A stretch of 33,503 bases of DNA from Oscillospiraceae bacterium (lineage in GTDB: Bacteria; Bacillota; Clostridia; Oscillospirales; Ruminococcaceae). The notes beneath the pieces are model-generated. The model ran no database searches. It was not told the origin of the DNA and saw nothing but the letters and a program-made list of their open reading frames with translations. This document shows, piece after piece, positions 1-7,718 of the stretch. The stretch lies in the NCBI GenBank assembly GCA_024684395.1, contig JAIKWY010000064.1, positions 1 to 33,503 of the forward strand, given 5' to 3'. Numbering within the stretch: the stretch's first letter is position 1; every line of letters begins with the position of its first letter. Made by a program: the position numbers and the translations under genes.

Positions 1-1989
1 CGCAAGGCGCACTACATGTTCGGCTGGGACTGGGGTCCGCAGCTCCCGGATATGGGCATCTGGCGGGATGTGTATCTGGAATGCTATGACACCGGGCGCA
101 TCCGGCATGTGCAGTATTTGCAGGAGCATCGCCCGGACGAGGTACAGCTGACCGTGCGTCCGGCATTTGAATGCGACAGCGAAGGGCTGCGCTGGCAGTT
201 TGCGCTGTATGATGCCGATGAAGAGGCGGTCTGCCGTTCGGAGCTCATGCCGGCAGATGAGCCGCTGACCGTGACCATCAAAGAACCCCGGCTCTGGTGG
301 GCAAGGGGCTACGGCGAGCCGCATCTGTATGCGGCGGTCGTTCTGCTGACGGATGCGGACGGGAACCCGATCGACAGCAGCACCGAGCGCATCGGACTGC
401 GGACACTGACTGTGGATCAGGCGCCGGACGAGTGGGGCGAACGCTTCTGCCTGCGGCTCAACGGCGTGGACATCTTTGCGATGGGCGCCAATTATATCCC
501 GGAGGATCAGCTCCTCCCCCGCTGCACAAAGGAACGCACCGAAGCCCTGTTACAGGCATGTCTGGACGGCGGATTCAACACTGTGCGGGTCTGGGGCGGC
601 GGCTATTATCCGGGGGATGCGTTCTATGACTTCTGCGATGAGAACGGTCTCATTGTATGGCAGGACTTCATGTTCGCCTGTGCGAATTACCGGCTGACGG
701 ATGATTTCTGGGAGACTGTCCGGGCAGAGATGCAGGACAACATCCTCCGTCTGCGCAACCACGCCTCTCTCGGGCTTTGGTGCGGCAATAACGAGATCGA
801 GACGGCATTTGAAAACTGGGGACTTCCCGAAAATCCGGAGGCAAAGGCGGATTATCTTGAGCAGTTTGAAAAGCGGATGCCGGCGCTCGCAGCAGAGCTT
901 GACCCGCAGCGCTTCTACTGGCGGTCATCGCCCTCCACCTACGGCGGCTTCGTGGACACGGAATCCAATGATGCCGGAGACCAGCACTACTGGGACATCT
1001 GGCACGGATTCAAGCCGTTTACGGCATTCCGGGAGCTGTATTACCGCTTCTGTTCGGAGTACGGCTTCGAGTCGGTACCCTGCCGCAAGACCATGCAGAC
1101 GGTCTGCGACGAGACACAGGGCGACCTGAATTTGCTCTCGCCGGTGATGGAGGCGCATCACAAATGCGATGACGGCGCCGGGAAGATGCTGTATTATCTG
1201 GCGCAGATGATGCGCTATCCGGAGAACTTCGATGCGCTGAGCTATGCCACGCAGCTCGTACAGGCGCAGTGCATCCGCTCGAATGTGGAGCATATGCGCC
1301 GCAACAGAGGGCGCTGCATGGGCTCGCTCTACTGGCAGCTCGGGGATTCCAACCCGGCGATCTCGTGGAGCAGCGTAGACTATTACGGCAGATGGAAGGC
1401 ACTGCACTATTTCGCCAAGCGCTTCCATGCGCCGGTGCTGCTGACGGCGGGGGCATTTGGTGAGCCGGTGCTGAACATCTCCAACGAGACGATGCAGGAG
1501 GTCGAAGGCACGGTACACTGGTCGATCCGTGATGCAGGGAGCGATATCCTGGCATCCGGGGAGATCCCGGTGAGCGTCCCTGCGCTGACGGCTGTGGATT
1601 TAGAGCGATTGCCGGGTGTGGAAGAGTTCTACACACCGGAGAACCGCCGCCGCTGCTATCTTGCCTACGAACTGACTGCCAGGGACGGCACCTGTCTGAG
1701 CAAGGGCAGCTCCCTCCTGTGCGTACCGAAGCAGTTCTCCTTCCGGAAACCCAACATCCGGATGGAGCTGCGCAAGCTGCCGGAGCATTATATCGTGGAG
1801 GTATCCTCGGATGTGTTCGTGCAGGCGCTGGCGCTCGACTGCCGGACGCTCGATGTGGTCTTCTCGGACAACTGGTTCGACCTGCACGGCGGAGAGACCG
1901 TCTGTGTGACCATCCCCAAACGTGTCGGGCTCACGCTCGATATGCTGCGGAATGACATCTTTGTGAAGCATCAGATGGAGGAACGGTAA
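1..1989 (+). CDS. Beta-mannosidase, glycoside hydrolase family 2 (5' end outside window)
   Basis: The reading frame is open from base 1, so the true start lies upstream; 662 codons are present against roughly 800-850 residues for the family, so only the N-terminal sugar-binding-like domain is missing. The fragment opens with the family's FGWDWGP block. The acid/base glutamate is in WCGNNE (codon 265, bases 793-795) and the nucleophile in CSEYGFES (codon 353, bases 1057-1059). WQDFMFACANY is typical of beta-mannosidases rather than beta-galactosidases. The family removes terminal beta-mannose from manno-oligosaccharides. No signal peptide can be judged because the N-terminus is absent; such enzymes in Ruminococcus relatives are usually cytoplasmic. 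Both catalytic residues are intact. The next gene has its own promoter, so the mannosidase probably ends its transcription unit. Confidence 0.93.
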   Translation, partial: RKAHYMFGWDWGPQLPDMGIWRDVYLECYDTGRIRHVQYLQEHRPDEVQLTVRPAFECDSEGLRWQFALYDADEEAVCRSELMPADEPLTVTIKEPRLWWARGYGEPHLYAAVVLLTDADGNPIDSSTERIGLRTLTVDQAPDEWGERFCLRLNGVDIFAMGANYIPEDQLLPRCTKERTEALLQACLDGGFNTVRVWGGGYYPGDAFYDFCDENGLIVWQDFMFACANYRLTDDFWETVRAEMQDNILRLRNHASLGLWCGNNEIETAFENWGLPENPEAKADYLEQFEKRMPALAAELDPQRFYWRSSPSTYGGFVDTESNDAGDQHYWDIWHGFKPFTAFRELYYRFCSEYGFESVPCRKTMQTVCDETQGDLNLLSPVMEAHHKCDDGAGKMLYYLAQMMRYPENFDALSYATQLVQAQCIRSNVEHMRRNRGRCMGSLYWQLGDSNPAISWSSVDYYGRWKALHYFAKRFHAPVLLTAGAFGEPVLNISNETMQEVEGTVHWSIRDAGSDILASGEIPVSVPALTAVDLERLPGVEEFYTPENRRRCYLAYELTARDGTCLSKGSSLLCVPKQFSFRKPNIRMELRKLPEHYIVEVSSDVFVQALALDCRTLDVVFSDNWFDLHGGETVCVTIPKRVGLTLDMLRNDIFVKHQMEER

Positions 1990-2014
1990 ATCTATATTAT
2001 TTGCGCATCCCCCC

Positions 2015-2043
2015 TTTACATTTCCCATAAAATGCTGTATAAT
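2015..2043 (+). promoter_or_regulatory. Sigma-70-type promoter for the small Gly-rich protein gene
   Basis: TTTACA (2015-2020) and TATAAT (2038-2043) are separated by 17 bp. Transcription would start near 2050, leaving a short leader with an AGGAGG ribosome site before the ATG at 2078. Confidence 0.75.
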
Positions 2044-2077
2044 AAAAGTACAAAACCTGATTTAGGAGGTATTCACT

Positions 2078-2338
2078 ATGGATATCAAGGCAAAAATCGA
2101 AGAAGTCATCAACAAGGTGCAGAACGACAAGGACTTTGCTGCGAAGTTCACCGCAGACCCGGTCAAGGCTGTCGAGGGTGTGCTTGGCGTGGATCTGCCG
2201 GATGACCAGATCAACAGCGTCATCAGCGCTGTCAAGGCGAAGCTCGCAAGCGGCGAGCTGATGGGTGCCATCGGCGGCGGCAACGGCGGCGACCTGATGG
2301 GTGCGCTCGGCGGTCTGCTCGGCGGCAACAAGGAATAA
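2078..2338 (+). CDS. Small protein with helical N-terminal domain and Gly-rich tail
   Basis: This is an 86-residue protein with a strong AGGAGG site and its own promoter. The first ~58 residues are charged and predicted helical, with the pattern KDFAAKF-DPVKAVEGVLGVDLPDDQI. This resembles the short helical proteins of clostridia and, more distantly, the leader part of nitrile-hydratase/Nif11-type RiPP precursors, where a DPxxxxxxxLGVxLP block is common. The tail (residues ~63-83) is almost entirely Gly, Leu, Met, Ala and Asn, ending in GGLLGGNKE. There is no signal peptide or cysteine. No modification enzyme lies next to it, so a RiPP role is unsupported. The gene is followed by a short hairpin and then the deacylase gene. 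Function unknown; it is probably abundant, judging from promoter and ribosome site. Confidence 0.8.
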   Translation: MDIKAKIEEVINKVQNDKDFAAKFTADPVKAVEGVLGVDLPDDQINSVISAVKAKLASGELMGAIGGGNGGDLMGALGGLLGGNKE

Positions 2339-2346
2339 ACGAACTC

Positions 2347-2373
2347 GATGCCCCTGCTGCCTGCGGGGGCATC
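2347..2373 (+). terminator. Possible weak terminator hairpin
   Basis: Arms GATGCCCC (2347-2354) and GGGGCATC (2366-2373) pair fully around an 11-nt loop. The T run after it is poor (CCTTCTT), so it may only reduce transcription into the next gene, whose start at 2390 is close by. Confidence 0.4.
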
Positions 2374-2389
2374 CTTCTTGGAGGAAAGT

Positions 2390-2869
2390 ATGGAGAAAGA
2401 CAGAGAAAAGACCAATGTCATGCGGATCCTTGACCAGAAGAAGATCCCGTACAAGCACTATTGCTATGCCGATACCGGGGCTGTCAGCGGCGTGGAGGTC
2501 GCTGCCGTGCTCGGGCAGGATCCTGCACAGGTGTTCAAAACGCTCGTCACCGAAGCGGGAAAGGGCGGGCATTATGTCTTCGTTATCCCGGTGGCAGAGG
2601 AGCTCGATCTGAAAAAGGCTGCCAAGGCGGTTGGCGAAAAGAGCGTGAGTATGCTCAAAGCCAAAGAGCTGCTGCCGCTGACAGGCTATATCCACGGCGG
2701 CTGTTCCCCCATCGGCATGAAGAAGCAGTTTGTGACGGTCATCGACAAAAGCGCAGAGGCGTTCGGCACGATCATTTTCAGCGCCGGAAAGATTGGCTAT
2801 CAGGTCGAGGTTAACCCCGCCGACCTGGCTAAGATCATCCGCATCTCGTTTGCTGATCTCACTGTATGA
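2390..2869 (+). CDS. ybaK: YbaK/EbsC-type Cys-tRNA(Pro) deacylase
   Basis: This 159-residue protein of the YbaK/ProX superfamily hydrolyses mischarged Cys-tRNA(Pro) in trans to protect translational fidelity. The start at 2390 is chosen over an in-frame ATG at 2348 because GGAGGAAAGT precedes it at good spacing and the upstream codons overlap a hairpin. Family features include the opening T-x-x-MRILDQKKIPYKHYCY, the VFKTLV strand with the conserved lysine, the KAAKAVGEKSVSMLKAKEL helix, and the GYIHGGCSPIGMKKQF block typical of YbaK. Length matches the family. A perfect hairpin follows immediately after the stop. Confidence 0.93.
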   Translation: MEKDREKTNVMRILDQKKIPYKHYCYADTGAVSGVEVAAVLGQDPAQVFKTLVTEAGKGGHYVFVIPVAEELDLKKAAKAVGEKSVSMLKAKELLPLTGYIHGGCSPIGMKKQFVTVIDKSAEAFGTIIFSAGKIGYQVEVNPADLAKIIRISFADLTV

Positions 2870-2870
2870 A

Positions 2871-2901
2871 ATACCCCCTCAGCGCCTTGCTGAGGGGGTA
2901 T
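2871..2901. terminator. Bidirectional terminator hairpin between convergent genes
   Basis: A perfect 13-bp stem (2871-2883 with 2889-2901) encloses a 5-nt loop. It sits between the rightward deacylase stop and the leftward coat-protein stop at 2906, so it can end both transcripts. Neither side has a long T run. Confidence 0.75.
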
Positions 2902-2905
2902 CCTG

Positions 2906-3151
2906 TCATGCTGCCTGGAATTTCTGGCGCACCTGCTGCACCTTCTGCTGTTCGGCGCAGTCGTTCTGGTACCAGCCCTTGGCTGCCATCTCGGCATAGA
3001 TGCTGCTCTGCATCCCGAGCGACTCGTTGAGGGCGGTGCGGAAGCTCTGCTGCACCTCCGGGGTGGCGGATTCAACTGTACCGTGCAGGTACAGCGTGCA
3101 GGCGCCCTTCTCGAGGTTGAGAAGATCCTGCATGATGTTCTGTTCGTTCAT
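2906..3151 (-). CDS. CotF-family spore coat-like protein
   Basis: An 81-residue protein with a strong GGAGGAACACAC ribosome site before ATG. It has the helical, ferritin-like character of Coat_F proteins: MNEQNIMQDLLNLEKGACTL at the N-terminus and IYAEMAAKGWYQNDCAEQQK toward the end. The final AxKGWY block is characteristic of clostridial CotF-like proteins. In this lineage CotF domains are often split over two small genes, and the neighbour at 3173 carries a matching partner. These proteins associate with the spore coat, but homologues also occur in poor sporulators, so a sporulation role is inferred. Confidence 0.82.
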   Translation of the reverse strand: MNEQNIMQDLLNLEKGACTLYLHGTVESATPEVQQSFRTALNESLGMQSSIYAEMAAKGWYQNDCAEQQKVQQVRQKFQAA

Positions 3152-3172
3152 GTGTGTTCCTCCTTCCGTGCT

Positions 3173-3346
3173 TTAGAGCATACCGTACAGACTGCTGTAG
3201 ATCTGCTGGTGCTTCTGTGCCATCTGCTGCACACAGCTCCGCAGCTGCTCGTCCTGCAGGGCATTCATGGCTTCGCTGCACTTGGTCTGGAAGAACTTCT
3301 CATGACCGAGCGCATCTTCAAGATAGAGCAATTCTTTGGATGTCAT
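3173..3346 (-). CDS. Small CotF-like spore coat protein
   Basis: A 57-residue protein. The start at 3346 is chosen because GGAGGTGATAGCA precedes ATG at good spacing; a longer frame upstream would run through that ribosome site. The sequence begins MTSKELLYLEDALGHEKFFQ and continues CSEAMNALQDEQLRSCVQQM, a two-helix unit like the first half of Coat_F. It lies 21 bp upstream of the second CotF-like gene on the same strand and 41 bp downstream of a membrane-protein gene, so the three are probably co-transcribed leftward. Confidence 0.82.
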   Translation of the reverse strand: MTSKELLYLEDALGHEKFFQTKCSEAMNALQDEQLRSCVQQMAQKHQQIYSSLYGML

Positions 3347-3387
3347 TGCTATCACCTCCGTCATGAGTATGGACAGGGGCAGAAGCC

Positions 3388-3768
3388 TTATGCAGGGGGA
3401 GAACACTTTTTTTCGAGATATCCCTTGACGGCGACAATGCTCGTGATGACAATATTGACGCCGCAGACCGTGAGCGCCCGGAGGATCTGTTCATCCCCGC
3501 CGACCAAAATCATAAATATCCAGAATGCGCCGATCCACGCTGTTCCGATGATGTCGAGGATCAGGAGGATCTTCTCGGCTTTCTGGTTGTGACGGGTCAG
3601 GGCATGGATCAGCTCAAAGATGACGGTGAGCGGGATCGTCGGCAGGAGGATCGCCACAAAGAGCAGCAGCACCAAGATCGACTCTGCATCCGGATACCAG
3701 AGAATGACGATCACGGTGCCGATGATCAGGCACAGCACGGCAAGCAGAATGTCATAGATGCGTTTCAT
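3388..3768 (-). CDS. Four-helix integral membrane protein, unknown function
   Basis: This is a 126-residue protein with an AAAGGAGAGCTCT ribosome site. Four hydrophobic stretches are clear (roughly residues 5-25, 29-55, 65-89 and 95-118), with a short charged loop HNQKAEK between the second and third. No catalytic motif is visible. It heads the leftward group that ends with the two CotF-like genes, and a promoter with a palindromic operator lies upstream. A role linked to the envelope or sporulation is possible, but only context suggests it. Confidence 0.72.
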   Translation of the reverse strand: MKRIYDILLAVLCLIIGTVIVILWYPDAESILVLLLFVAILLPTIPLTVIFELIHALTRHNQKAEKILLILDIIGTAWIGAFWIFMILVGGDEQILRALTVCGVNIVITSIVAVKGYLEKKCSPPA

Positions 3769-3798
3769 AGAGCTCTCCTTTCGGGGGCGTTTGTTCTG

Positions 3799-3830
3799 TT
3801 ATAGCATATTAGCGAAGCGTTATGCTATAA
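3799..3830 (-). repeat. Inverted repeat in the leader of the membrane protein/coat operon
   Basis: TTATAGCATA (3799-3808) and TATGCTATAA (3821-3830) are exact inverted copies around a 12-nt spacer. The element lies between the promoter at 3906-3934 and the gene start at 3768. It could be a leader hairpin, or a second operator/-10-like region. There is no U run to make it a clear terminator. Confidence 0.55.
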
Positions 3831-3886
3831 TTGCCCGATATGCAGGGAGCGGATCTCTGATCTGCGGATCTGCAAGGGCATCATTC

Positions 3887-3934
3887 ATAATGAATGCTTG
3901 CATTCATTATAGCATAATGCTGGCGGAAATGCAA
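3887..3934 (-). promoter_or_regulatory. Promoter with overlapping 24-bp palindromic operator
   Basis: On the minus strand, TTGCAT (3929-3934) and TATAAT (3906-3911) are 17 bp apart, directed toward the gene at 3768. A perfect palindrome with 11-bp arms and a TT centre (3887-3910) covers most of the -10 box and the expected start site. The core AATGAATG-n6-CATTCATT resembles operators of TetR-family repressors. No TetR gene is in the window. Confidence 0.68.
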
Positions 3935-3949
3935 GTATACAGGCACAAA

Positions 3950-3973
3950 AGACCTCCCCGGGCGGGGAGGTCT
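3950..3973 (-). terminator. Terminator of the pyrG-dapL operon
   Basis: A 10-bp perfect stem (3950-3959 with 3964-3973) has a 4-nt loop and, read leftward, is followed by TTTTGTG. It lies 45 bp beyond the dapL stop. Confidence 0.85.
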
Positions 3974-4018
3974 TCGTATAGCAGCGTGGGCGGTGTTCGG
4001 CGCCCTCTGCCGTTTGTG

Positions 4019-5194
4019 TTACAGGGTCTCCAGCAGCGCTGCTGCGGCTTCGACGGTCTCTCTCGTACCGAAGGAGGAGAAGCGCAGATAGCCTTCGCCT
4101 GCGGTGCCGAAGCCGGCGCCGGGGGTGCCTGCGATGGCATAGGTATGCAGGAGCTTGTCGAAAAATTCCCACGAGCCCATGCCGTCCGGTGCCTGTACCC
4201 AGACATAGGGGGCATTCTCGCCGCCGGTGGACCAGATGCCTGCCTTGGTTAGCGCTGCTTTCAGGATGCGGGCATTCTCCATGTAGTAGGCGATGTCCTC
4301 GTGGACAGCAGCCTGTCCCTCTGCGGAGAAGACCTTCTCGGCGGCACGCTGGATGATGTAGCTCGTGCCGTTGTACTTCGTGGACATACGGCGGAACCAC
4401 ATATCATGAAGAGATGCGCCGTCGAGCTGCAATGCCCGGGGTACGACCGTCCAGCCGCAGCGCACGCCGGTGAAGCCTGCCATTTTGGAGAGGGAGTTGA
4501 TCTCGATGGCGCACTGCTCGGCACCGGCGATCTCGTAGATGCTGTGCGGGAGCGTGGGGTCGCAGATATAGGACTCATATGCCGCATCGAACAGCAGCAC
4601 GGCTCCCTGATCGAGCGCATACTGCACCCATGCCGTGAGCTGGGAACGGTCATAGACCGCACCGGTCGGGTTGTTCGGCGAGCAGAGATAGATGATGTCC
4701 GCCTTCTTGCTCTCGTCAGGCATCGGCAGGAAGCCGTTTTCCTTGTTGCCGTCGAGGAAGATCACCCGTCTGCCTGCCATGACATTCGTGTCATAATACA
4801 CCGGATAGACCGGATTCGGCAGGAGCACGGTGTTATCCGCATCAAACAGGTCGCAGAGGTCGCCGAGGTCGGACTTGGCACCGTCGCTGATAAAGATGTC
4901 CACCGGGTCGATCCGGATGCCCCGCTTGGTGTAATAGTTCGAGATGGCTTCCCGCAGGAACGGCTCGCCCTGCTCGGCACCGTAGCCACGGAAGGTCTCG
5001 GCATGTCCCATCTCCTCGGCGGCATTTTTCAGCGCATCGGTGATGATGCGGGGCAGCGGGCGGGTCACGTCGCCAATGCTGCATTTGAGGAGCTTCCGGT
5101 CGGGGTTCTCCTTCTGGAATGCGGCAAGACGTCTGCCTACCTCGGAGAACAGGTAGTTGTTTTCGAGCTTCAGTGCGTTGTGATTGACTATCAT
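4019..5194 (-). CDS. dapL: LL-diaminopimelate aminotransferase
   Basis: This 391-residue PLP enzyme converts tetrahydrodipicolinate and glutamate directly to LL-diaminopimelate for lysine and peptidoglycan. It matches DapL in length and sequence: [14 protein letters not shown] at the N-terminus, [12 protein letters not shown] for the substrate loop, [39 protein letters not shown], and the PLP lysine in [15 protein letters not shown]. The ATG overlaps the pyrG stop as ATGA (5191-5194), so translation is probably coupled. The DapL pathway is found in many clostridia and ruminococci. A strong hairpin ends the operon. Confidence 0.95.
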   Translation of the reverse strand: MIVNHNALKLENNYLFSEVGRRLAAFQKENPDRKLLKCSIGDVTRPLPRIITDALKNAAEEMGHAETFRGYGAEQGEPFLREAISNYYTKRGIRIDPVDIFISDGAKSDLGDLCDLFDADNTVLLPNPVYPVYYDTNVMAGRRVIFLDGNKENGFLPMPDESKKADIIYLCSPNNPTGAVYDRSQLTAWVQYALDQGAVLLFDAAYESYICDPTLPHSIYEIAGAEQCAIEINSLSKMAGFTGVRCGWTVVPRALQLDGASLHDMWFRRMSTKYNGTSYIIQRAAEKVFSAEGQAAVHEDIAYYMENARILKAALTKAGIWSTGGENAPYVWVQAPDGMGSWEFFDKLLHTYAIAGTPGAGFGTAGEGYLRFSSFGTRETVEAAAALLETL

Positions 5195-6807
5195 TTCTGA
5201 CCTTCCTTTCTGGCAAGACCTGCACGGACGAGTCCGACAAACAGCGGATGCGGCTTATTGGGGCGGCTCTTGAACTCGGGATGATACTGCACGCCGATGT
5301 AGAACGGGTGCTCTGTCAGCTCCACGGCTTCGACAAGGCTGTTGTCGGGCGAGGTGCCGCTGATCGTCAGCCCTGCGCCGGTGAGCGTCTCACGGTAGGC
5401 GTTGGCAAATTCATAGCGGTGGCGGTGACGTTCGGCGATCTCATATCTGCCGTAGCAGTCCGCCAGCTTGCTGCCCGCTGCGATCACGCAGGGATAGCTG
5501 CCGAGACGGAGCGTACCGCCCTTCTCGATGGTCTCGCTCTGACCGTCCATGAAGTCGATGACCTTGTACGGGGACTCCGGATCGAACTCCCTCGAATGCG
5601 CACCAGCAAGACCGGCAGCATTGCGTGCATATTCGATGACGGCGATCTGCATACCAAGGCAGATGCCAAGGTACGGGATCCCGGCGGTCCGGGCGTATTT
5701 TGCCGTTTCGATCATGCCCTCGATGCCGCGCTGACCAAAGCCTCCGGGTACGAGGATGCCGTCCAGTCCGCCGAGGATCTGCGGGGCATTCTGTACCGTG
5801 ATCTCCTCGGAGTCGATCCACTCGATCTGGACATTGGCGGAGAGGTCATAGCCTGCATGGTGAAGCGCTTCTGCAACGGACAGATAGGCGTCATGCAGCT
5901 GGACATACTTCCCGACCAGACCGATGGTAACGGTCGCTGAGCGGGAGGTGATGCGGTGGCAGAGTGCCCGCCATTCCGTCAGATCGGGGGCAGGTGTTTC
6001 GAGGTGCAGCTCCCGGCAGACGATCCCGGAGAGGTTCGCTTCCTCGAGCATCAGCGGGGCTTCGTAGAGGTTCGGGAGGGTGAGGTTCTCGATGACGCAG
6101 TCCGGCTTGACATTGCAGAAGCCTGCGATCTTGCGGAAGATGCTCTCGTCCGTGATCGGCTCATCCGAGCGGAGGACGATGATGTCCGGCGAGATGCCAA
6201 AGCCCTGGAGCTCCTTGACGGAATGCTGTGTGGGCTTGGATTTGTGCTCACCGGAGGCTTTCAGATAGGGCACGAGCGTCACATGGATATAGAGCGTGTT
6301 CTCCCGTCCGACCTCGTGCTTCATCTGGCGGATGGCTTCAAGGAAGGGCTGGCTCTCGATGTCGCCCGTGGTGCCGCCGATCTCGGTGATGACCACATCC
6401 GCCTTGCCGGTCTCGCCGACGCTGTAGATGAAGTGCTTGATCTCGTCCGTCACATGCGGAATGATCTGTACGGTCTTGCCGAGGTAGTCGCCCTGGCGCT
6501 CTTTGGCAAGGACATTGGCATAGACCTTGCCGGTGGTGAGGTTGGAGAAGCGGTTGAGATCCTCGTCGATGAACCGCTCATAATGGCCGAGGTCAAGGTC
6601 GGTCTCTGCGCCGTCCTCGGTGACATAGACCTCGCCGTGCTGGTAGGGGCTCATCGTGCCGGGGTCTACGTTGATATAGGGGTCAAGTTTCTGTGCGGCG
6701 ACCTTGAGCCCCCGTGCTTTCAGGAGCCGTCCGAGCGAGGCTGCCGTGATGCCCTTTCCCAGTCCGGAAACGACACCGCCTGTGACGAAAATATACTTCA
6801 CTGCCAT
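5191..6807 (-). CDS. pyrG: CTP synthase (glutamine-hydrolysing)
   Basis: A 538-residue enzyme that makes CTP from UTP, ATP and glutamine, full length for the family. The N-terminal synthetase domain (about residues 1-265) begins [17 protein letters not shown] and carries the [13 protein letters not shown] and [11 protein letters not shown] blocks. The C-terminal class I glutamine amidotransferase domain (about 290-535) has the nucleophile cysteine in [10 protein letters not shown] and the His-Glu pair in QYHPEFKS. A consensus promoter lies 95-123 bp upstream, and a terminator-like hairpin with a U-rich tail sits between promoter and start. dapL follows by a 4-base overlap. The ribosome site is AGGAGTGATACAG. 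Confidence 0.97.
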   Translation of the reverse strand: MAVKYIFVTGGVVSGLGKGITAASLGRLLKARGLKVAAQKLDPYINVDPGTMSPYQHGEVYVTEDGAETDLDLGHYERFIDEDLNRFSNLTTGKVYANVLAKERQGDYLGKTVQIIPHVTDEIKHFIYSVGETGKADVVITEIGGTTGDIESQPFLEAIRQMKHEVGRENTLYIHVTLVPYLKASGEHKSKPTQHSVKELQGFGISPDIIVLRSDEPITDESIFRKIAGFCNVKPDCVIENLTLPNLYEAPLMLEEANLSGIVCRELHLETPAPDLTEWRALCHRITSRSATVTIGLVGKYVQLHDAYLSVAEALHHAGYDLSANVQIEWIDSEEITVQNAPQILGGLDGILVPGGFGQRGIEGMIETAKYARTAGIPYLGICLGMQIAVIEYARNAAGLAGAHSREFDPESPYKVIDFMDGQSETIEKGGTLRLGSYPCVIAAGSKLADCYGRYEIAERHRHRYEFANAYRETLTGAGLTISGTSPDNSLVEAVELTEHPFYIGVQYHPEFKSRPNKPHPLFVGLVRAGLARKEGQK

Positions 6808-6840
6808 GTATCTGTATCACTCCTTACAAAAATAGCAAAA

Positions 6841-6882
6841 GCGTTCATCAGGCGACACGTTACCGTGCCTTCTGATGAACGC
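6841..6882 (-). promoter_or_regulatory. Terminator-like leader hairpin of pyrG (candidate attenuator)
   Basis: Read leftward, GCGTTCATCAG pairs with CTGATGAACGC (11 bp). An internal mismatch follows, then an upper CACG/CGTG stem closed by a GTAA (GNRA) tetraloop. The stem is followed by TTTTGCTATTTTTG and then the pyrG ribosome site. It lies entirely between the promoter and the start codon. Gram-positive pyrG genes are known to be controlled by leader termination, but the GGGC start of the Bacillus reiterative mechanism is not seen here. It could instead be a dispersed palindromic repeat. Confidence 0.65.
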
Positions 6883-6901
6883 CTTTGTTCGTACATAGTA
6901 T

Positions 6902-6930
6902 AGTATAGCACACTCTTTCGGAAATGTCAA
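6902..6930 (-). promoter_or_regulatory. Consensus promoter of pyrG-dapL
   Basis: On the minus strand TTGACA (6925-6930) and TATACT (6902-6907) are separated by exactly 17 bp. The start would fall near 6895, just upstream of the leader hairpin. Confidence 0.85.
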
Positions 6931-6972
6931 GGCATAATTCTGTTTTTTCCGATCATCACACAAAAGCCTGAA

Positions 6973-7001
6973 GGAGCGCCCGTTCGCTGCGCTCCGGGCG
7001 C
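6973..7001. repeat. GC-rich palindromic element with two competing pairings
   Basis: GCGCCCG (6976-6982) pairs with CGGGCGC (6995-7001), while GGAGCG (6973-6978) can pair with CGCTCC (6990-6995); the two stems exclude each other. A G-run and a CCCCTTTTT tract follow to about 7041. The intergenic stretch 6931-7130 holds no gene that I can support. The style is that of a dispersed extragenic repeat. Confidence 0.45.
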
Positions 7002-7130
7002 ATGGGGGGGACGGGGCTGACGCCCTGCGACCCCTTTTTATTGGATCAGACACCAGTTATCGAAACAGGACCGGGACGGCGTTTGTACAGTATGATCTAT
7101 ACGTTTTCCATGTGAATAACACGCTGCCTA

Positions 7131-7159
7131 TTGCTTTTTCCGTCAAAATATGCTACAAT
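7131..7159 (+). promoter_or_regulatory. Promoter for the Cys-cluster protein/purB group
   Basis: TACAAT (7154-7159) lies 17 bp after a weak -35 (TTGCTT, 7131-7136). The predicted start near 7166 gives a short leader before the ATG at 7202. Confidence 0.6.
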
Positions 7160-7201
7160 AAGAATAGTCCGCATGATTACGAACAAAAGAGGGTGACTGC
7201 A

Positions 7202-7699
7202 ATGCTGACAAAACTGCTGCGCCGTGAGACATGCGCTGCCTGTAAGCTCTGCTGCCAGTTCAGCAGCTATGACATCTGGAGCACACCGGTGCTCAATGCA
7301 CAGGTGCTTGCGAAAGTCAAAGAGCTCCTGCCCGAGGCGCAGTTTCTCCGGAAGGCTGAGGACGCATGGCTGTTCCGTGTGGAGGATTTCGATGCCGAGG
7401 ACAATTTCCCCTGTCCCCTGCTCGATCCCGGACAGGGTTGTCTGCTCGGCGAGGAGAAGCCGTTTTCGTGCAGCATCTGGCCGTTTCTGCTCACAGAAGC
7501 AGGCGGAAGACAGTGCATCGCCCTGTCACCGCTCTGCCATTCCGTTTTGCAGCAGCCCGTGGACACGCTCCTGCGGTTTGTGAAGGACGAGCTCTCGGAG
7601 GTCGTCTTTGCCTATGCCGATGCGCATCCGGAGGAAGTGCTCCCCTATGACGGCGTGTCGCCCGTTCTCGTGTGGCGGAATGAATCTATGAATCTTTGA
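7202..7699 (+). CDS. YkgJ-family CxxCxxCC cysteine-cluster protein
   Basis: This 165-residue protein carries the family signature CAACKLCCQFSSYD near residues 12-25 and a second cysteine pair in CPLLDPGQGC followed by FSCSIWPF. These clusters are thought to bind zinc or an iron-sulfur centre; the biochemical role of the family is not settled. The start at 7202 is chosen because GAGGGTG precedes it and because the predicted promoter makes the in-frame ATG at 7112 untranscribed. It lies 19 bp upstream of purB and is probably co-transcribed. Confidence 0.85.
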   Translation: MLTKLLRRETCAACKLCCQFSSYDIWSTPVLNAQVLAKVKELLPEAQFLRKAEDAWLFRVEDFDAEDNFPCPLLDPGQGCLLGEEKPFSCSIWPFLLTEAGGRQCIALSPLCHSVLQQPVDTLLRFVKDELSEVVFAYADAHPEEVLPYDGVSPVLVWRNESMNL

Positions 7700-7718
7700 G
7701 AATTACGGAGGAACTATC

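Noticed and set aside
925-1636. Long minus-strand open frames inside the beta-mannosidase gene
   Set aside because: They have no ribosome site and Arg/His/Pro/Ser-rich compositions typical of antisense frames in GC-rich coding DNA.
5956-6903. A 315-codon plus-strand frame antisense to pyrG
   Set aside because: pyrG is certain on the other strand; the frame runs through its promoter and leader hairpin and has no family character.
6817-7053. A 78-codon minus-strand frame upstream of pyrG
   Set aside because: It covers the pyrG promoter and leader hairpin; the peptide is a translation of the inverted repeat.
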